Shown one piece after another: positions 1 through 11,385 of a stretch of 64,000 nt of DNA (its first letter is position 1; each line of letters starts with the position of its first letter). A program made the position numbers and the translations under genes. Location: the NCBI RefSeq assembly GCF_030272615.1, contig NC_081412.1, positions 343,227,870 to 343,291,869 on the forward strand. The letters are read 5' to 3'. The notes beneath the pieces were generated by a model. It saw only the letters and a program-made list of their open reading frames with translations. It did not search any database and was not told where the DNA came from. The stretch is from Cryptomeria japonica (Eukaryota; Streptophyta; Pinopsida; Cupressales; Cupressaceae).

Positions 1-1188
1 ATTCCTGATTTCATCTTCCTTGACCAACTCCCCACTGTCCACAACTAACTTGTTCATCCTGTTGGCAGCTTTATGTTTGATGGTTGACATATGGAAGAAT
101 CTTGTATTCCTGTCTCCTTCCTTGAGCCACATGCATCTCGATCTCTGCTTCCAGAACATTTCCTCTTTAGTAATAATATCATGGTATTTCTTAAGAATCT
201 CATTCTCCTCAGCAATAGAAACAATACTGAAACCATCCTTCTGGATCTGGTCCTGTATATCTTTAAGGTTTTCCTGAATTTTACTCTTAGCCTCAAATAT
301 ATTCCCAAAGTTGTTCTTATTCCAGATTCGGATGTTGTCCTTCACACTTTTGAGCTTCTTAACCACTTTGAACATTGTCTTTCCCTCAACTTGGATACTC
401 CACCATTTTTGAATATATTTTTTAATATCAGGGTGAAGTGTCCACATTTTTTCAAATCTAAAGGGATAGTTTTTTCTTCCATTGATCAAATCAGCATTAA
501 AAGTAATATGAAAGTGATCGGAACCAACCCGAATATGTGCAGATAAAGAACATAAATATTGTCTGTACCAATCATCAGAAATAAGAGTTTGGTCAAGGTG
601 CACTTGAATAAGGTCATTACCATTTCTTCTATTTGTCCATGTGAAATTACAACCCTGTATCTCCAAATTATTAAGAGCTAGAGAATTAATAAAATCCATG
701 AGGGCCATCCTACTTTCCAGCTGAGGCGGGCTACCTCCAAATTTTTCCTCCTCTTTTAAGGGCATATTGAAATCCCCCATAACCATCCAACTTAGATTTT
801 TGAAACTTTCCCTAGCCTGTTTTATCCTTTTCCAAAAAGAGTTTCTAGCCTTTAAGATATTAGGAGCATAAATGTTTGTGAGAACCCATGAAAAACCATC
901 TTTAAGATGCTCAAATTTAATACAAGAAAAATTACCTTACTGAATAATGACCTGACCTTTAACAGTGTTAAGATTCCAGATGGTTGCAATGCCTCCAGAA
1001 GCACCCTCAGAACTTCCCCCACTAATTTTACCATTTTTGAAAAACTTCAAAGATTCAACTTTTTCTCTACTCATTTTGGTTTCTTGAATAAGAAAAATGT
1101 CAGGATTGCTATCTCTTATCATATTCCTAATAATATCATGTTTATGGGGATTGTTTATACCCCTTAAGTTCCAAGAGATTATCTTCAT
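1..1188 (-). pseudogene. LINE ORF2, endonuclease domain (partial)
   Basis: It starts with ATG at 1188, only two bases after the ORF1 stop, and stays in one frame to the window edge (about 395 codons) with a single TAA near 947. The product is an endonuclease/exonuclease/phosphatase-fold nuclease that nicks the target DNA. Visible family motifs are SWNLRGI at the start, the catalytic Glu in LIQETKM, GDFNMP near 775, TWTNRR, LDQTLIS and the SDHFHI signature near 500. The linker that normally leads to the RT follows (FWKQRSRCMWLKEGDRNTRFF). The RT itself is outside the window. Apart from the one stop the nuclease motifs look intact. Confidence 0.85.
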
Positions 1189-1190
1189 AG

Positions 1191-2942
1191 TTACTTACCA
1201 ATTCCCAGCTCCTTGAGAGTTTTCTGAGTTCCATCTGCTATGTTCTTGCTGGCCTCCATGTCTCTAACTTTGTAATTAGAGGGTCGCCCTAGGGAAGAGG
1301 AGACGTATCCCACATCAACTTGAGCTATTCTGTTGGATTTCCTAATCAAGGATGTCAAGGGTGTTGTTGCTTTCTTACTCCTATGTTTAGGCTGCTTCCA
1401 TTCCATTTTTGACACAGGAACCACTTCCGGATTGGTTAGGATTTTGGAAATTTCATCTTCATTACCGCATTTAGGAGTTCTAGACTCAGTTGAAATAATG
1501 TTTGTTGTTCTTGAATGTTGATCTGAATCTGAAAGACTCAATCCCAAAATTGCACACTTTTGGGCTTCTTGTATTTCAAAACTAGGTATGGCTACAGAAG
1601 AGTCTATCCTTTCAACTTGTGGATCTGGGATCTCACCTTCCTCCGATTGATAGTCTCTAGCTTCTACTGCCTTATTTTCATATGTGTCATCCACCACTTC
1701 ATCTTTTGCTTTTGGAGGATCATTCTGATCGTTCAAATCCCTTTTTTGTGTAATTTTTATGGGGCTAGCTTTGGTTGTTTCATTCCTATCTGCCTCCTGA
1801 ACCATGAGACTGAAGATAGAGTTTGAGGCTTCCTTCTGTTCCCCCAAAGGACAAAAGCGATTTGAATTTTTTTCCTTATTTTCTATGTTTTTAACTTGCC
1901 ACACCCTTTTCTCTGGCATATTTTGGCTTTCAATCTAAGGTTTTAACTGATTAGGCTCCGCCTTTGGCTTTTTCGGGCAAGATTTTGCCCAATGACCTAC
2001 CTTTTTACAATGGAAACAAGCAAACGGAATAGTTTCATATTCTATATGTTGCTTCCAGGTTCCCAGTTTTGAAACCAAATCAATTTGTTCTGGCATATTT
2101 GCATCAGGGGCTACTCCAACATAGAACCTTGCATGGGTTAATCTTCTTTTTGAAGCAGTGACTGGGTCAATAGAGAGCAGCTCACTAAAAGAACTTGCTA
2201 TTCCAGAGAAGATGCTTTCTGCCCAATACTCGAGAGGCAATCCTAGGAGTTTTATCCACACTGGAACCTGCGCTAGAATAGAATCATTCATATTTAATTT
2301 CAGATGCCATTTTCTTAGAACTAGGGTTGTCTTTCCCACCATCCAGGGACTCCCACACAAGATCTTAACCTTATCTTCTTCACACAAAAAAGAGAAAGAC
2401 AGAAGACCTTTGGGTAGAGCCGAGACCTCTACATTTCCTTTAAGTGCCCATTTTCGATTAACAAAGGCCCTAACAACTTCAATGTTTGGGCACGGACCCA
2501 TAAATTTCCCTACCAAGGAGTTCGACATACTGTTGATATTATGGTCCAGAACCTGGTCAGGGATGGAGATAGCAAACTTACCACCAAAAGGGTCAGAAAT
2601 GTTCTTAATAGGAGGAAGGGAGGATTTACCAATTGGTCTAGATCCAAAAAGGGAAGACCATTTTTTCCCCTCTCTCCCGTTATCCACGAAGTCAACTAGT
2701 GGCATAGGCCCCCCATTGGACCCTACCCCCAGATTCCCAGAAGAATCCTCTATTATGGCAAACAGAGTACCATCGGACTGTGAGTCAACAACCAGAACTA
2801 GGAGGTCCGGGGGCTTGTCCTTATCGTCAATAGGACCAGCACCATTGATCTAGCCGCTCTCACCATTGGAACCAGGGTTCTCACCTTGATGGAAATTTGA
2901 AATTTGAGCTCTCGCTCCTCCCGCTCCTCCTGCTCCTCCCAT
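1191..2942 (-). pseudogene. LINE ORF1, RNA-binding gag-like protein (DUF4283 plus CCHC knuckle)
   Basis: One frame of 584 codons starts at the ATG at 2942, in a Gly-rich leader (MGGAGGAGGA), and ends at TAA 1193-1191. It is broken by an in-frame TAG near 2850 and another at 1937-1935. The middle resembles DUF4283 (GLLSFSFLCEEDKVKIL, then the GSPWMVGKTTLVLRKW stretch). It is followed by a zinc knuckle of pattern C-X2-C-X4-H-X4-C (CFHCKKVGHWAKSC) near 1980-2020. The C-terminal third is polar and Ser/Lys rich. In this family ORF1 coats the element RNA; that role is known for the family and not shown here. The short gap to ORF2 suggests both are translated from one RNA. Confidence 0.82.
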
Positions 2943-2961
2943 CTTTTCTTTCTCAAATTGT

Positions 2962-3503
2962 TGTTGACTATCTTACCCAGAACAATAAATAAATCTAGAA
3001 AGGATTGGCATCTATAGCTTAATCCTGCACTATGGGCTTATAGAACAAGTATCAGAACACCTACTAGGGCTACACCTTTTTCTTTGGTGTATGGGTCCGA
3101 AGTAGTCTTGCTCATTGAGGTGGAAATACCTTCTTTGAGAGTTTCCTTGCAAGGTCTTGTTATTGATGAAGACTAAATAATATCTAGATTGCAAGAACTC
3201 AAGTTACTAGATGAACATTGGCAAGTGATGTTTGATCATCTAAGAGCCTACCAAAAGAGAATGTCTAGAGGTTATAATAAGAAAGTTTGACAAAGAGAAC
3301 TTTAGGTTGGTGACCTTGTTTTGAGAGAAAATCCTAAAAATCAATAGTTTTGAGACAACAAAGGGAAGTTTGAACCCAACTGGCTGGGTCCCTATATCGT
3401 TACTGCATTTTTTGGATTTGGTGCCTATCAACTCTCAACATCGGAAGGAGAACAACTCCATAAACCGATCAACACCATTCAATTGAAGAAATTCTTCACT
3501 TAG
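2962..3503 (+). pseudogene. F1 gypsy integrase, C-terminal fragment
   Basis: Decayed coding sequence matches the end of the F1 integrase at 50770-51306 base for base with scattered changes. Readable pieces are [41 protein letters not shown] and GDLVLRENPKNQ, ending KKFFT then TAG. Several in-frame stops break it. Everything upstream is replaced by the LINE that inserted here. The end of the frame is followed directly by the F1 3' UTR, so this is the 3' end of one F1 copy. Unlike the copy near 54 kb, it has no PMD gene between integrase and 3' UTR. Confidence 0.8.
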
Positions 3504-4739
3504 TATTCTCTTCTCCAGCAACCTGTACAGCTAAAAAGTCCTGAAAAATGAAAAAAAAGGAACAGCACGATAAAATGATGACAAATACTTTAAACAAAAT
3601 TAAAAATGCAAAAATCCAATAAAAATTCAAAAATTAAGAAATGCACAAGCTAAATATTGATCAATTACTGTTGGGTTGTAGTTTCATAGTCGATTATGTC
3701 ATCTCTGGCGCTCAAATCGATGCTCCTGAATCAGAATTCTCATTTTTTTTCGGATGAGGGTTTTTTTAAATTTCAAACTTTGAGAGGTAACAATAAATTG
3801 AAAATGACACATTGAACCCCTTATATAGCCCAAACCCTAATTTTTAAACTTGGTCTGATGGACATAAAACTTGTACCCTAATAAAAATTGATTGTCCTGA
3901 GTCCATTTTTTGAGATCGAAATTGAAATCTGACGTCAATTATCTAGTCTAAATTTCACGACATTGACCACTTAGCACTTTCATCCTCAAGTCAATTTTTA
4001 AATCATTTTGCGCTCAATTTTAAATCTCAAAATTCACAAATCAACTCTGATTTCAATTCTTTAACATCAATCTTCATGCTCAAATAATTATCATTGCTAA
4101 AAATTGCCTAAAATCATTGTACCCTTGCTAAATTTCAATTTCACTCCCGAGGGGGCGTACTCATTATCATTATTCAGAAGTTGAGAAATTTTCAAATAAT
4201 CTTCATTTAAAGTCATGCAAAAATCTTTTCAAACAAAGAAAATCAACTAAACCTTGTTACTAGGGGCATCTTAACTAAATCACATTGTATCAAGTTGTGA
4301 TTCTTTGATGTCAAATAAAGAAATCTCTAGGGGCATAACAATCTTTGTTCTTATCTGAATCAATCTTCAAATCGATGTTCAGTTTCATCACATCAAATCA
4401 AGATGGACATACTCTCTCGCTCAATTGGTTCTTGTTCAATCAAGTTTGAAATCGGTTTCATCTCTCACTCAGTTGATTCTTGTTCAATCAAGTTCGGAAT
4501 CGGTTGCGTCTCTTGCTCAATCTAGTTCAAACAAGTTCAAGAATGACATCTCACTCTTTGTCGATTCTTGTTGAATCAAGTTTAGGATCGGTATCGCTTT
4601 AATCAACTTTGTTCAGTTTCATCGCTTCAAATCAAGCTCAATGTCTCACTCTTCATCGGTTTGGGATCCATCAAGTTCAGAACTGATTTCTATTTGTTAT
4701 CAACTATTCTTTGAACCAATACACTACTCGTACATTAAT
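3504..4739 (+). other. F1 3' untranslated region, copy 1 (no gene)
   Basis: Non-coding sequence between the integrase stop and the polypurine tract. It matches 8686-7489 inverted, 11386-12530 direct and about 55060-56375 direct. It contains many short repeats around ATCAAGTT(C/T)..GATCG and CTCGCTCAAT. The junction near 3540-3560 joins post-integrase sequence (AAAAAGTCCTGAAAAATG) straight to the distal UTR, so the PMD block found in other copies is missing. Confidence 0.75.
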
Positions 4740-4754
4740 TGAAAGAGGGGAAAA
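4740..4754 (+). other. Polypurine tract of F1 copy 1
   Basis: A purine run (AAAGAGGGGAAAA) lies immediately before the LTR start TGTAATACCC. This is the usual position of the plus-strand primer of an LTR retrotransposon. Confidence 0.75.
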
Positions 4755-6021
4755 TGTAATACCCTAAAAATGGTAATCTAAACCATGGGCCCCTAATCTT
4801 GACAACATCACCAAGGTCCTAACCAAAGGCAATAAATCAACCTTGAGAACCTAATTAATTAATTCTTTAATCATTAATGTTAGATGGCAAATAAATCCCT
4901 CTATATTAATTAAATATTTATTTAATTAATTAAATCATTCCAAGTAAATGATTTTGATCAATTATCCTATTTATTTAATAAAATATCTTAGCATATTTAA
5001 TTAATAAATAAATTTTCCATTTAATTCACAAAAAAAGGAATTAATTTACAAAAAAAGAGAATAAATTTACAAAGAGAGATTTATCACAAAAAAATGAATT
5101 AATTTGCAAAAGAAAGATTTAAATTCAAAAGAAAAGAAAAGAATTGAGAGAAGAAATCAAAGTTAAGATATTTCTTTTTCTAAAATTGAGATAACTTAAA
5201 AAATCAAAAAAGCAATTAAATTGAGTTAATCATTTTCTCTAAAACTAAAACTCAAAGCTTTTGAGAAAATAAGTTCAGTTGTATTAAAAAGCCTTTTTCT
5301 AAATAAAAATCTTGAACAAATTAAAGAAAAGTGCATGAAATCACCTATTTTTATCTCAAGTGCATGGAATCAACTAAATTTATCTCCAATGCAAACTTAG
5401 ACTTATAATCTGAATGCATTCAGTCAAGCTATAATTGGAATCTATCTCAAGATTACCTTTATCTGATCTCTCAATTATTTCAATTATCCTGAAATTTGTT
5501 TTTTCTTGAATAATCTCAACCCCTCATTGCTAATCGGTCTTGACCATTGGTATCTTTTTTGAATCTCTATAAATTCAGCCTTCATCTCTCATTCAAAACA
5601 CCCTGGAGATTTATTGTTATTATGTAGTTTTTTCTCTGGAGTCATTGAAAATATTGTGCTTTGAGATTATTGCATCTTAGTTTAGCTTTTTGCATACTTA
5701 GTTTAATCGTTATTGCTTGCATATCTATCTTAATATTAATTCATCTAGCTTAATCTTGTATATCTATCTTAATCCTGCATCCATTTAGCTTATTCATGTG
5801 CTCACATAGATTAAATCCTTCATCTTGGTGTAGTCCAGTCACTGGTATTACTTATATAAATCTGAGCGCAAGTCTATACTCACATCTTTTAGAAGCCAAT
5901 AGGTCAATTTGTTATGGTTTTTTATATTCATGATTATATCTGTCTAACCATGCATGCAATGACTTAATTGAAGTGTTGTGTCTTACAGCTTGCAGACCTT
6001 ATTCTACTTTTCACACACACA
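4755..6021 (+). repeat. F1 LTR 1
   Basis: A 1,267-bp LTR starting TGTAATACCCT and ending CACACACACA, by comparison with the F1 LTRs at 20561-21694 and 56390-57528. A TATAAAT box lies at 5568-5574 in the same context as the other copies (TCTCTATAAATTC), marking the likely U3/R promoter. A polypurine tract precedes it and, unusually for a 3' LTR, a primer-binding-site-like sequence follows it. Confidence 0.85.
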
Positions 6022-6025
6022 TTTT

Positions 6026-6042
6026 TGGTGCCCACCATGGGG
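6026..6042 (+). other. Primer-binding-site-like sequence after LTR 1
   Basis: TGGTGCCCACCATGGGG begins four bases after the LTR end, matching in place and form TGGCACCCACTGTGGGG at 21699-21715 behind the F1 5' LTR. The tRNA primer is not assigned. Its presence means LTR 1 was once followed by an internal region and was not merely the outer end of an element. Confidence 0.65.
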
Positions 6043-6044
6043 TA

Positions 6045-6165
6045 GAAAATTAAGCTAGATATGCAAGCAATAATGATTAAATAAGTATGCAAAAAGCTAA
6101 AGTAAGATGAAATAATCTCAAAGCACAATATTTTCAATGACTCCAAAGAAAAACTTGCATAATGA
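6045..6165 (-). repeat. Inverted scrap of F1 LTR
   Basis: About 120 bases match, inverted, the part of the F1 LTR at roughly 5620-5750 (reverse complement contains TGGAGTCATTGAAAATATTG and TAGCTTTTTGCATACTTA). It sits at the hinge between the plus-strand and minus-strand F1 arms and breaks the internal region right after the primer site. 6166-6196 is short unassigned sequence. Confidence 0.7.
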
Positions 6166-6196
6166 TTCTTTCGCTTTTCTCAGTCGATTCTTGAAA

Positions 6197-7473
6197 TGTA
6201 TGTGTGAAAAGTGGATAAGTATCTGCAAGCTATAAGACACAACACTTCAATTAATTCATTGCATGCATGGTTAGAAAGATATAATCATGAATATAAAAAA
6301 CCATAACAAACCAACCTATTGCCTTCTAAAAGATGTGAGTATAGACTTGCTCTCAGATTTGTATAAGCAATACCAATGAATGGACTACACCAAGATGAAG
6401 GATTTAATCTATATGAGCACAAGAATAAGCTAAATGGATGCAGGATTAAGCTAGATATATAAGATTAACGTAGATGAATGAATATTAAGCTAGATATGCA
6501 AGCAATAGCGATTAAACTAAGTATACAAAAAGCTAAAGTAAGTTGCAATAATCTCAGAGCACATTATTTTCAATGACTCCAGAGAAAAAACTACATAATA
6601 ACAATAAATATCCAGGGTGTTTTGAATGAGAGATGAAGCCTGAATTTATAGAGATTCAAAAGAGAGACCAACAGTCAAGATAGATTAGCAATGAGCAGCT
6701 GAGATTATTCAAGATAACACGAATTTTAGGATAATTGAAATAATTGAGAGATCAAATAAACTTAATCTTGAGATAGATTCCAATTATAGCTTGATTGAAT
6801 GCATTCATATTATAAGTCTGAGTTTGCATTGGAGATAAAATTTAGTTGATTCCATGCACTTGAGATAAAAATAAGATGATTTCATGCACTTTTCTTTAAT
6901 TTGCTCAAGATTTTTATTTAGAAAAAGGCTTTTTAATACAACTGAACTTATTTTCTGAAAAGCTTTGAGTTTTAATTTTAGAGAAAATGATTAATTCAAT
7001 TTAATTGCTTTTTCTAGATTTCTCAAGTTATCTCATTTTTAGAAAAAGAAACATCTTAAGTTTGATTTCTTCTCTCAATTTAATTCTTTTCTTTTGTTTT
7101 CAATTTAACTCTTTCTTTTGCAAATTAATTCCTCTTTTTATCATTAATTTCTTTTTGTAAATTAATTCTCTTTTTTTGTAAATTAATTCCTTTTTTATGA
7201 ATTAAATGGCAAATTTATTTATTAATTAAATATGCTAGGATATTTAATTAAATAAAATAGGATAATTGTTCAAAATGATTTACTTGGAATGATTTAATTA
7301 ATTAAATAAATATTTAATTAATATAGAGTGATTTATTTGCCATCTAACATTAGTGATTAAAGAATTAATTAATCAAGTGCTCAAGGTTGATTTAATTACC
7401 TTTGGTTAGGACCTTGGTGATGTTGTCAAGATTAGGGGCCCATGGTTTAGGTGACCATTTTTATGGTATTACA
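6197..7473 (-). repeat. F1 LTR 2 (inverted)
   Basis: A 1,277-bp LTR on the minus strand. Its start (TGTAATACC on the minus strand) is at 7473 and its end at 6197. Its 3' flank (6166-6196) shows no primer site, unlike LTR 1. Internal landmarks in common with LTR 1 are the CCATGGGCCCCTAATCTTGA block near 7440 and the TATAAATTC promoter block near 6640. Confidence 0.82.
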
Positions 7474-7488
7474 TTTGCCCCTTTTTGA
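7474..7488 (-). other. Polypurine tract of inverted F1 copy
   Basis: On the minus strand CAAAAAGGGGCAAA directly precedes the LTR 2 start at 7473, so LTR 2 is the 3' LTR of a minus-strand element. Confidence 0.7.
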
Positions 7489-9017
7489 ATTAATGTGTGA
7501 GTAGTCTGTTAGTTCAAAGAATAGTTGATGTCAAATAGAAATCAATCCTAAACTTGATGGATCACAAACTGATGAAGAGTGAGATGTTCAGCTTCATTTG
7601 AAGTGATAAAACTGAACATATTTGATTAAAGTGATACCGATCCTGAACTTGATTGAACAAGAATCAACAAAGAGTGATATATCATTCTTGAACTTGATTG
7701 ATCAAGAAACAAGCATCGATTCCGAACTTGATTGAACTAGATTTAGCAAGAGACGCAATCGATTCTGAACTTGATTGAACTAGAATCAACTGAGCGAGAG
7801 ATAAAACCGATTCCGAACTTGATTGAACAAGAACCGATTGAGCAAGAGAGAATGTCTAGCTTGATTTGATGTGATGAAACTAAACATCGATTTGAAGATT
7901 GTTATGCCCCTAGAGATTGCTTTATTTTACATCAAAGAATCTCAACTTGATACAACGTGATTTAGTTAAGATGCCCCTAGTAACAAGATTTGGTTGATTT
8001 TCTTTGTTTGAAAATATTTTTGCTCAACTTTAGATGAAGATTCAAAAAAATTTCTTGACTTTTGATGATGATGATGATGAGTATGCCCCCTCGGGAGTGA
8101 AATTGAAATTTAGTGAGGGCATAATGATTTAAGGCAATTTTTAGCGATGATAATTATTTGAGCATAAAAATTGATATTGAAGAATTGAAATCAGAGTTGA
8201 TTTGAGAATTTTGAGATTTAGAATTGAGCGCAAAATGATTCGAAAATTGACTTGAGGATGAAAGTGCTAAGTGGTCAACGTCGTGAAATTTTGACTAGAG
8301 AATTGATGTCAAATTTTGATTTCAATCTCGAACATGGACTCAGGAAGTCGATTTTGCTTAGGGTACAAGTTTTAAGTCCATTGGAGCAAGTTTAAAAATT
8401 AGGGTTTGGGCTATATAAGGGGTTCAATGCGTCATTTTCAATTCATTGTTACCTCTCAAAGTTTGAAATTTAAAAAAAAAAAAAAAACCCTCCTGCAAAG
8501 GAAAATGGCAATTCCAATTTAAGAGCATCGATTCGAGTGCTAGAGATGACATAATTGACCGCGAAACTACAACCCAACAGTAATTGATCAATCTTTAGCC
8601 TGTGCATTTCTTAATTTTTGAATTTTTATTGGTTTTTTGCATTTTTAATTTCGTTTAAAGTCTTTGTCATCATTTTATCATGCGGTTCATGATCATTTAT
8701 CGTACGAGTCTCTGTCATTTTTTGTTTAGTCATATGGACATATAGGGTTTGTCATATGGTGTTATCCAATGGTTCTTATAAGACTATTTAGTCATACGAG
8801 AGGATATATTTTGTTGTATGAGAATGTTTACTCGTGTGGGGTGTAATATTTGCTCATACGAGTTTTTGCTGGTCTGTGGAAACTCGTATAAAAAAAAACA
8901 AGCTTTTTTGAGAATGTAAACAACAATTTTTGATGTTGAATGTTGTATATTTGGATTCGTGAGCATGTTTAACATATTTTTAGCAGAAATTTGATCACGT
9001 GCTGACAATTTGTATGT
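7489..9017 (-). other. F1 3' UTR of inverted copy, with TCGTACGA-type repeats
   Basis: No gene. 7489-8686 is the inverted match of 3561-4739. 8687-8890 holds dispersed short copies of an ATCGTACGAG / CTCATACGAGT motif, which also occurs near 54.9-55.0 kb and in the F1 leader. This segment lies just upstream of the PMD gene start at 9072. 8891-9017 is AT-rich, ending in a TTTGATTTTGCAG stretch that could be a splice acceptor. Confidence 0.6.
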
Positions 9018-9071
9018 TTGATTTTGCAGATTCAGTTGCATATTCAATTTTGGTGTACATTTTTGTCAACG

Positions 9072-10830
9072 ATGAGGCTAGCTCACAAGTTATCAGACGT
9101 AGAGAGAGCTCATATCGATTTGTGTTGCTTCGGATACCTATTAAAAATGCCTGATATCCATGTGAATCAGGGTATGTTGACTGCTTTAGTCAAGCATTTT
9201 CATTTGGAGAATAACACCTTTCATTTACCGATTGGAGAGATGACCATTACACCGAAGGATATATATAGGATTTTGAGGATTCCATTCATTGGAGATAAGG
9301 TTGATTATGATTCTACGCAATGACTAGGTTTTTTAGCATTCAGACGTATATTCTATGATGAGACTATTCTTGAACACATTATTATGTGGGATTATTTGAT
9401 GAGCAGTTATTGCACATAGTACCCTTTGGCATGCACTTTGGTAGGTATGATTGGTTGTTTTGTGATGCCTGATAGAGGACACCATGGATTTCTATGTTGT
9501 TGGGGTAGAATGCTTGAGAGGTTGGTGACTAATCCAGTGAGATTAGGGTGGGGATCATGCTTGCTTGCTCATATGTATCATGAGATGCACGAGATTGTGT
9601 ATCGAGAGAGGAAGAGTATGGTAGTAGGTTTTTTAGTTCTACAGATATGGGCATGGGAGCATATCCTAGTATGCAGTCCTATTGTAGATGATTCTAGAGA
9701 GACGCACCAGCCTATTATTTGTTGTTATTCAGATTATGTTAGTCAACCCCATCTAGGTAAGACTGACTATTGGAGGTAGTTAGATGATCTGATTGCTGTA
9801 GTATGGAGCCGTATAGGGGTCGAGAGCTATGAGACGATTGGAGAGCTCAAAGGAAGGACATGTTCATGAATCGACCTCTCATTGGTAGATTGGTGTCTAT
9901 CATTAAGCGACTTGTAGTGTCTAAGGTGATAAGATAGTATGGGAGACCGTAGAGTATATCCCAGGAGTTCACAACATATGCTATCTATGGGGAGGAGGAG
10001 AGACGAGGATGTGCACTGAGACTATCATACGCGCTGAGCATGCAGCAGTTAGCGGGTTTATAGTCGTAGAGATGGGATTACTTAGAGGATGTTGTATACA
10101 TAGGAGCATTTCCCCAGTATAGAGATTGGTTTCAAAGACATCCATTCCCTTGATTTATAGATCCCAGAGAGCATGCACCTCTTATAGAGGAGGTTGAGTA
10201 TGATGAACCAACACAGGCATAGGTACCAGATCAGGTACAGGGATGAGGGAAGGTACAAGGACAAAGAGTGGATGTACCTAGGTGGGAGGAGGTGATCCTA
10301 GTGCTAGTAGCAGCAGGTTACCAGTGGGAATTAGACATCGACAGAGAGGGGAGGGTGGATCCTTAGGAGCTGTTGAGGTTGAGCCTAGTAGTATTGGGGC
10401 AGCAGAGGTTGGAGGTGAGGAGGAGAGAGCTTCTCATAGGTAGGTTAGGTAGTGGAAATATGAGAAGGGAGGCAGAGAGGGGGATGTTGGGAGAGAGCAG
10501 GGAGTACCGAATGTAGTACAGTCTTTGAGGTCGAGGTTGACAAGTTTGCAGTCATAGTTGATAGTGGTGCAGACGCAACTTGCAAAGCAAGACTGAAAAA
10601 CTTGCAGAGGTCAGAGCAGAGCGTGATTCTCTTTAGCGAGAGGTTTTGCATTAGACGAGTCATGCAGCCTATTATGTCAGATCTTATAGTGTAGGGGTCC
10701 CAGTAGCGCAACAGATTGTTCCATATTCTCAATATATGGCTTGATTTGAGGGATCTAGGGCACCCAGACAGGACATCGGTCAACAAGAACCACTTCCGCC
10801 ACCCGATGATGAGGGAGAGGCAGAGAGCTA
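9072..10830 (+). pseudogene. PMD protein gene, copy P1 (antisense cargo of inverted F1)
   Basis: Decayed gene for a plant mobile domain protein, antisense to the F1 element around it. From the ATG at 9072 the domain reads LSDVERAHIDL, MPDIHVNQGMLTALVKHF, FHLPIGEMTITPKDIYRILR, GFLCCWGRMLERLV, GWGSCLLAHMYHEMHEI and LQIWAWEHI. In-frame stops lie at about 9321, 9418 and 9778. The first 235 codons hold one frame; a later shift is needed because the end is in another frame. The tail shows a coiled-coil-like AEVRAERDSL and a block AAYYVRSYSVGVPVAQQ, with stop TAG at 10828-10830. Both match copy P2 (52902-54674). PMD proteins in Arabidopsis (MAIN, MAIL1) act in silencing and development; a role here is inference. 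TTTGATTTTGCAG just upstream could be a splice acceptor, so the true start is uncertain. Confidence 0.78.
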
Positions 10831-11370
10831 GATTTATTATATCTCCTAGATTTTGTTATATACCCCAATTTTTGTAGCCTATATGATTCTTGCTCCGATG
10901 AGACATTGTATTTGACATTTGATATCATTTATACTCTGACACACTGATATTATGATGATACATATATGAGCTCTTGATTTGATTTGATCGTACTTGTGTT
11001 GATTGATTATGAGATGTCTTTTTATATGCTTTATTCTATATGTATGCATATCTTTTCAGTATGGATGAATGTAATGCAGATGAATATGGATGTTTTTTTT
11101 TGTTTTTTTGTTTATATGCAAATAAATGATGAAAATGAGTAACTAGTAATGCAAATGTTTATTTTTCATGCAATAATATGAATGCAAATAAATATATATG
11201 AAATGTATGGATCTATATAAGATGTTCATGTATGCAGCTAACATCTCAATACACAAGTACTCGATCGAAGAAATGATGATGAAAAAGATAGCACTTAGCT
11301 AAGAAATGACGATTGCTTTAGACTCTCATTCAAAAGATAAAGAGATCATTGTTATCATGCTGAAATCACC
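10831..11370 (-). other. F1 UTR between integrase and PMD, inverted copy
   Basis: No gene. The stretch 11225-11370 is the reverse complement of about 52375-52500 in the F1 element (shared CGATCGAGTACTTGTGT and TTAGCTAAGTG blocks). It therefore extends the minus-strand element past its PMD gene. Homology stops near 11370, where gag-pol would have followed. 11371-11385 is the junction with a plus-strand F1 3' UTR. Confidence 0.7.
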
Positions 11371-11385
11371 TGAAATGCATAAAAT

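Larger units (their letters stand above)
1..2955 (-). mobile_element. Plant L1-type LINE, 5' part, cut by window edge
   Basis: A non-LTR retrotransposon runs on the minus strand from about 2955 to base 1, where the window ends inside ORF2. It has the plant L1 order: ORF1 with a CCHC knuckle, then ORF2 opening with an AP-endonuclease-like domain. RT, RNase H and poly(A) tail lie outside the window. The 5' end abuts the integrase-end fragment of an F1 gypsy copy at about 2955-2962, so the LINE inserted into that copy. The target duplication cannot be tested because the other end is missing. The element is old enough to carry a few stops but no frameshift that I can see. Confidence 0.88.
3561..8686. 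repeat. Large inverted repeat, about 2.5-kb arms
   Basis: The plus-strand sequence 3561-6021 (F1 3' UTR plus LTR) reappears as its reverse complement at 6197-8686, separated by about 175 bases. Aligned stretches look close to 90% identical by eye, for example around 3780-4170 against 8460-8075. A transcript across it could fold into a long hairpin. Confidence 0.82.

Noticed and set aside
2158-2853. 231-codon plus-strand frame across LINE ORF1
   Set aside because: Shadow of ORF1; the minus strand carries the zinc knuckle and the DUF4283-like region in one 584-codon frame.
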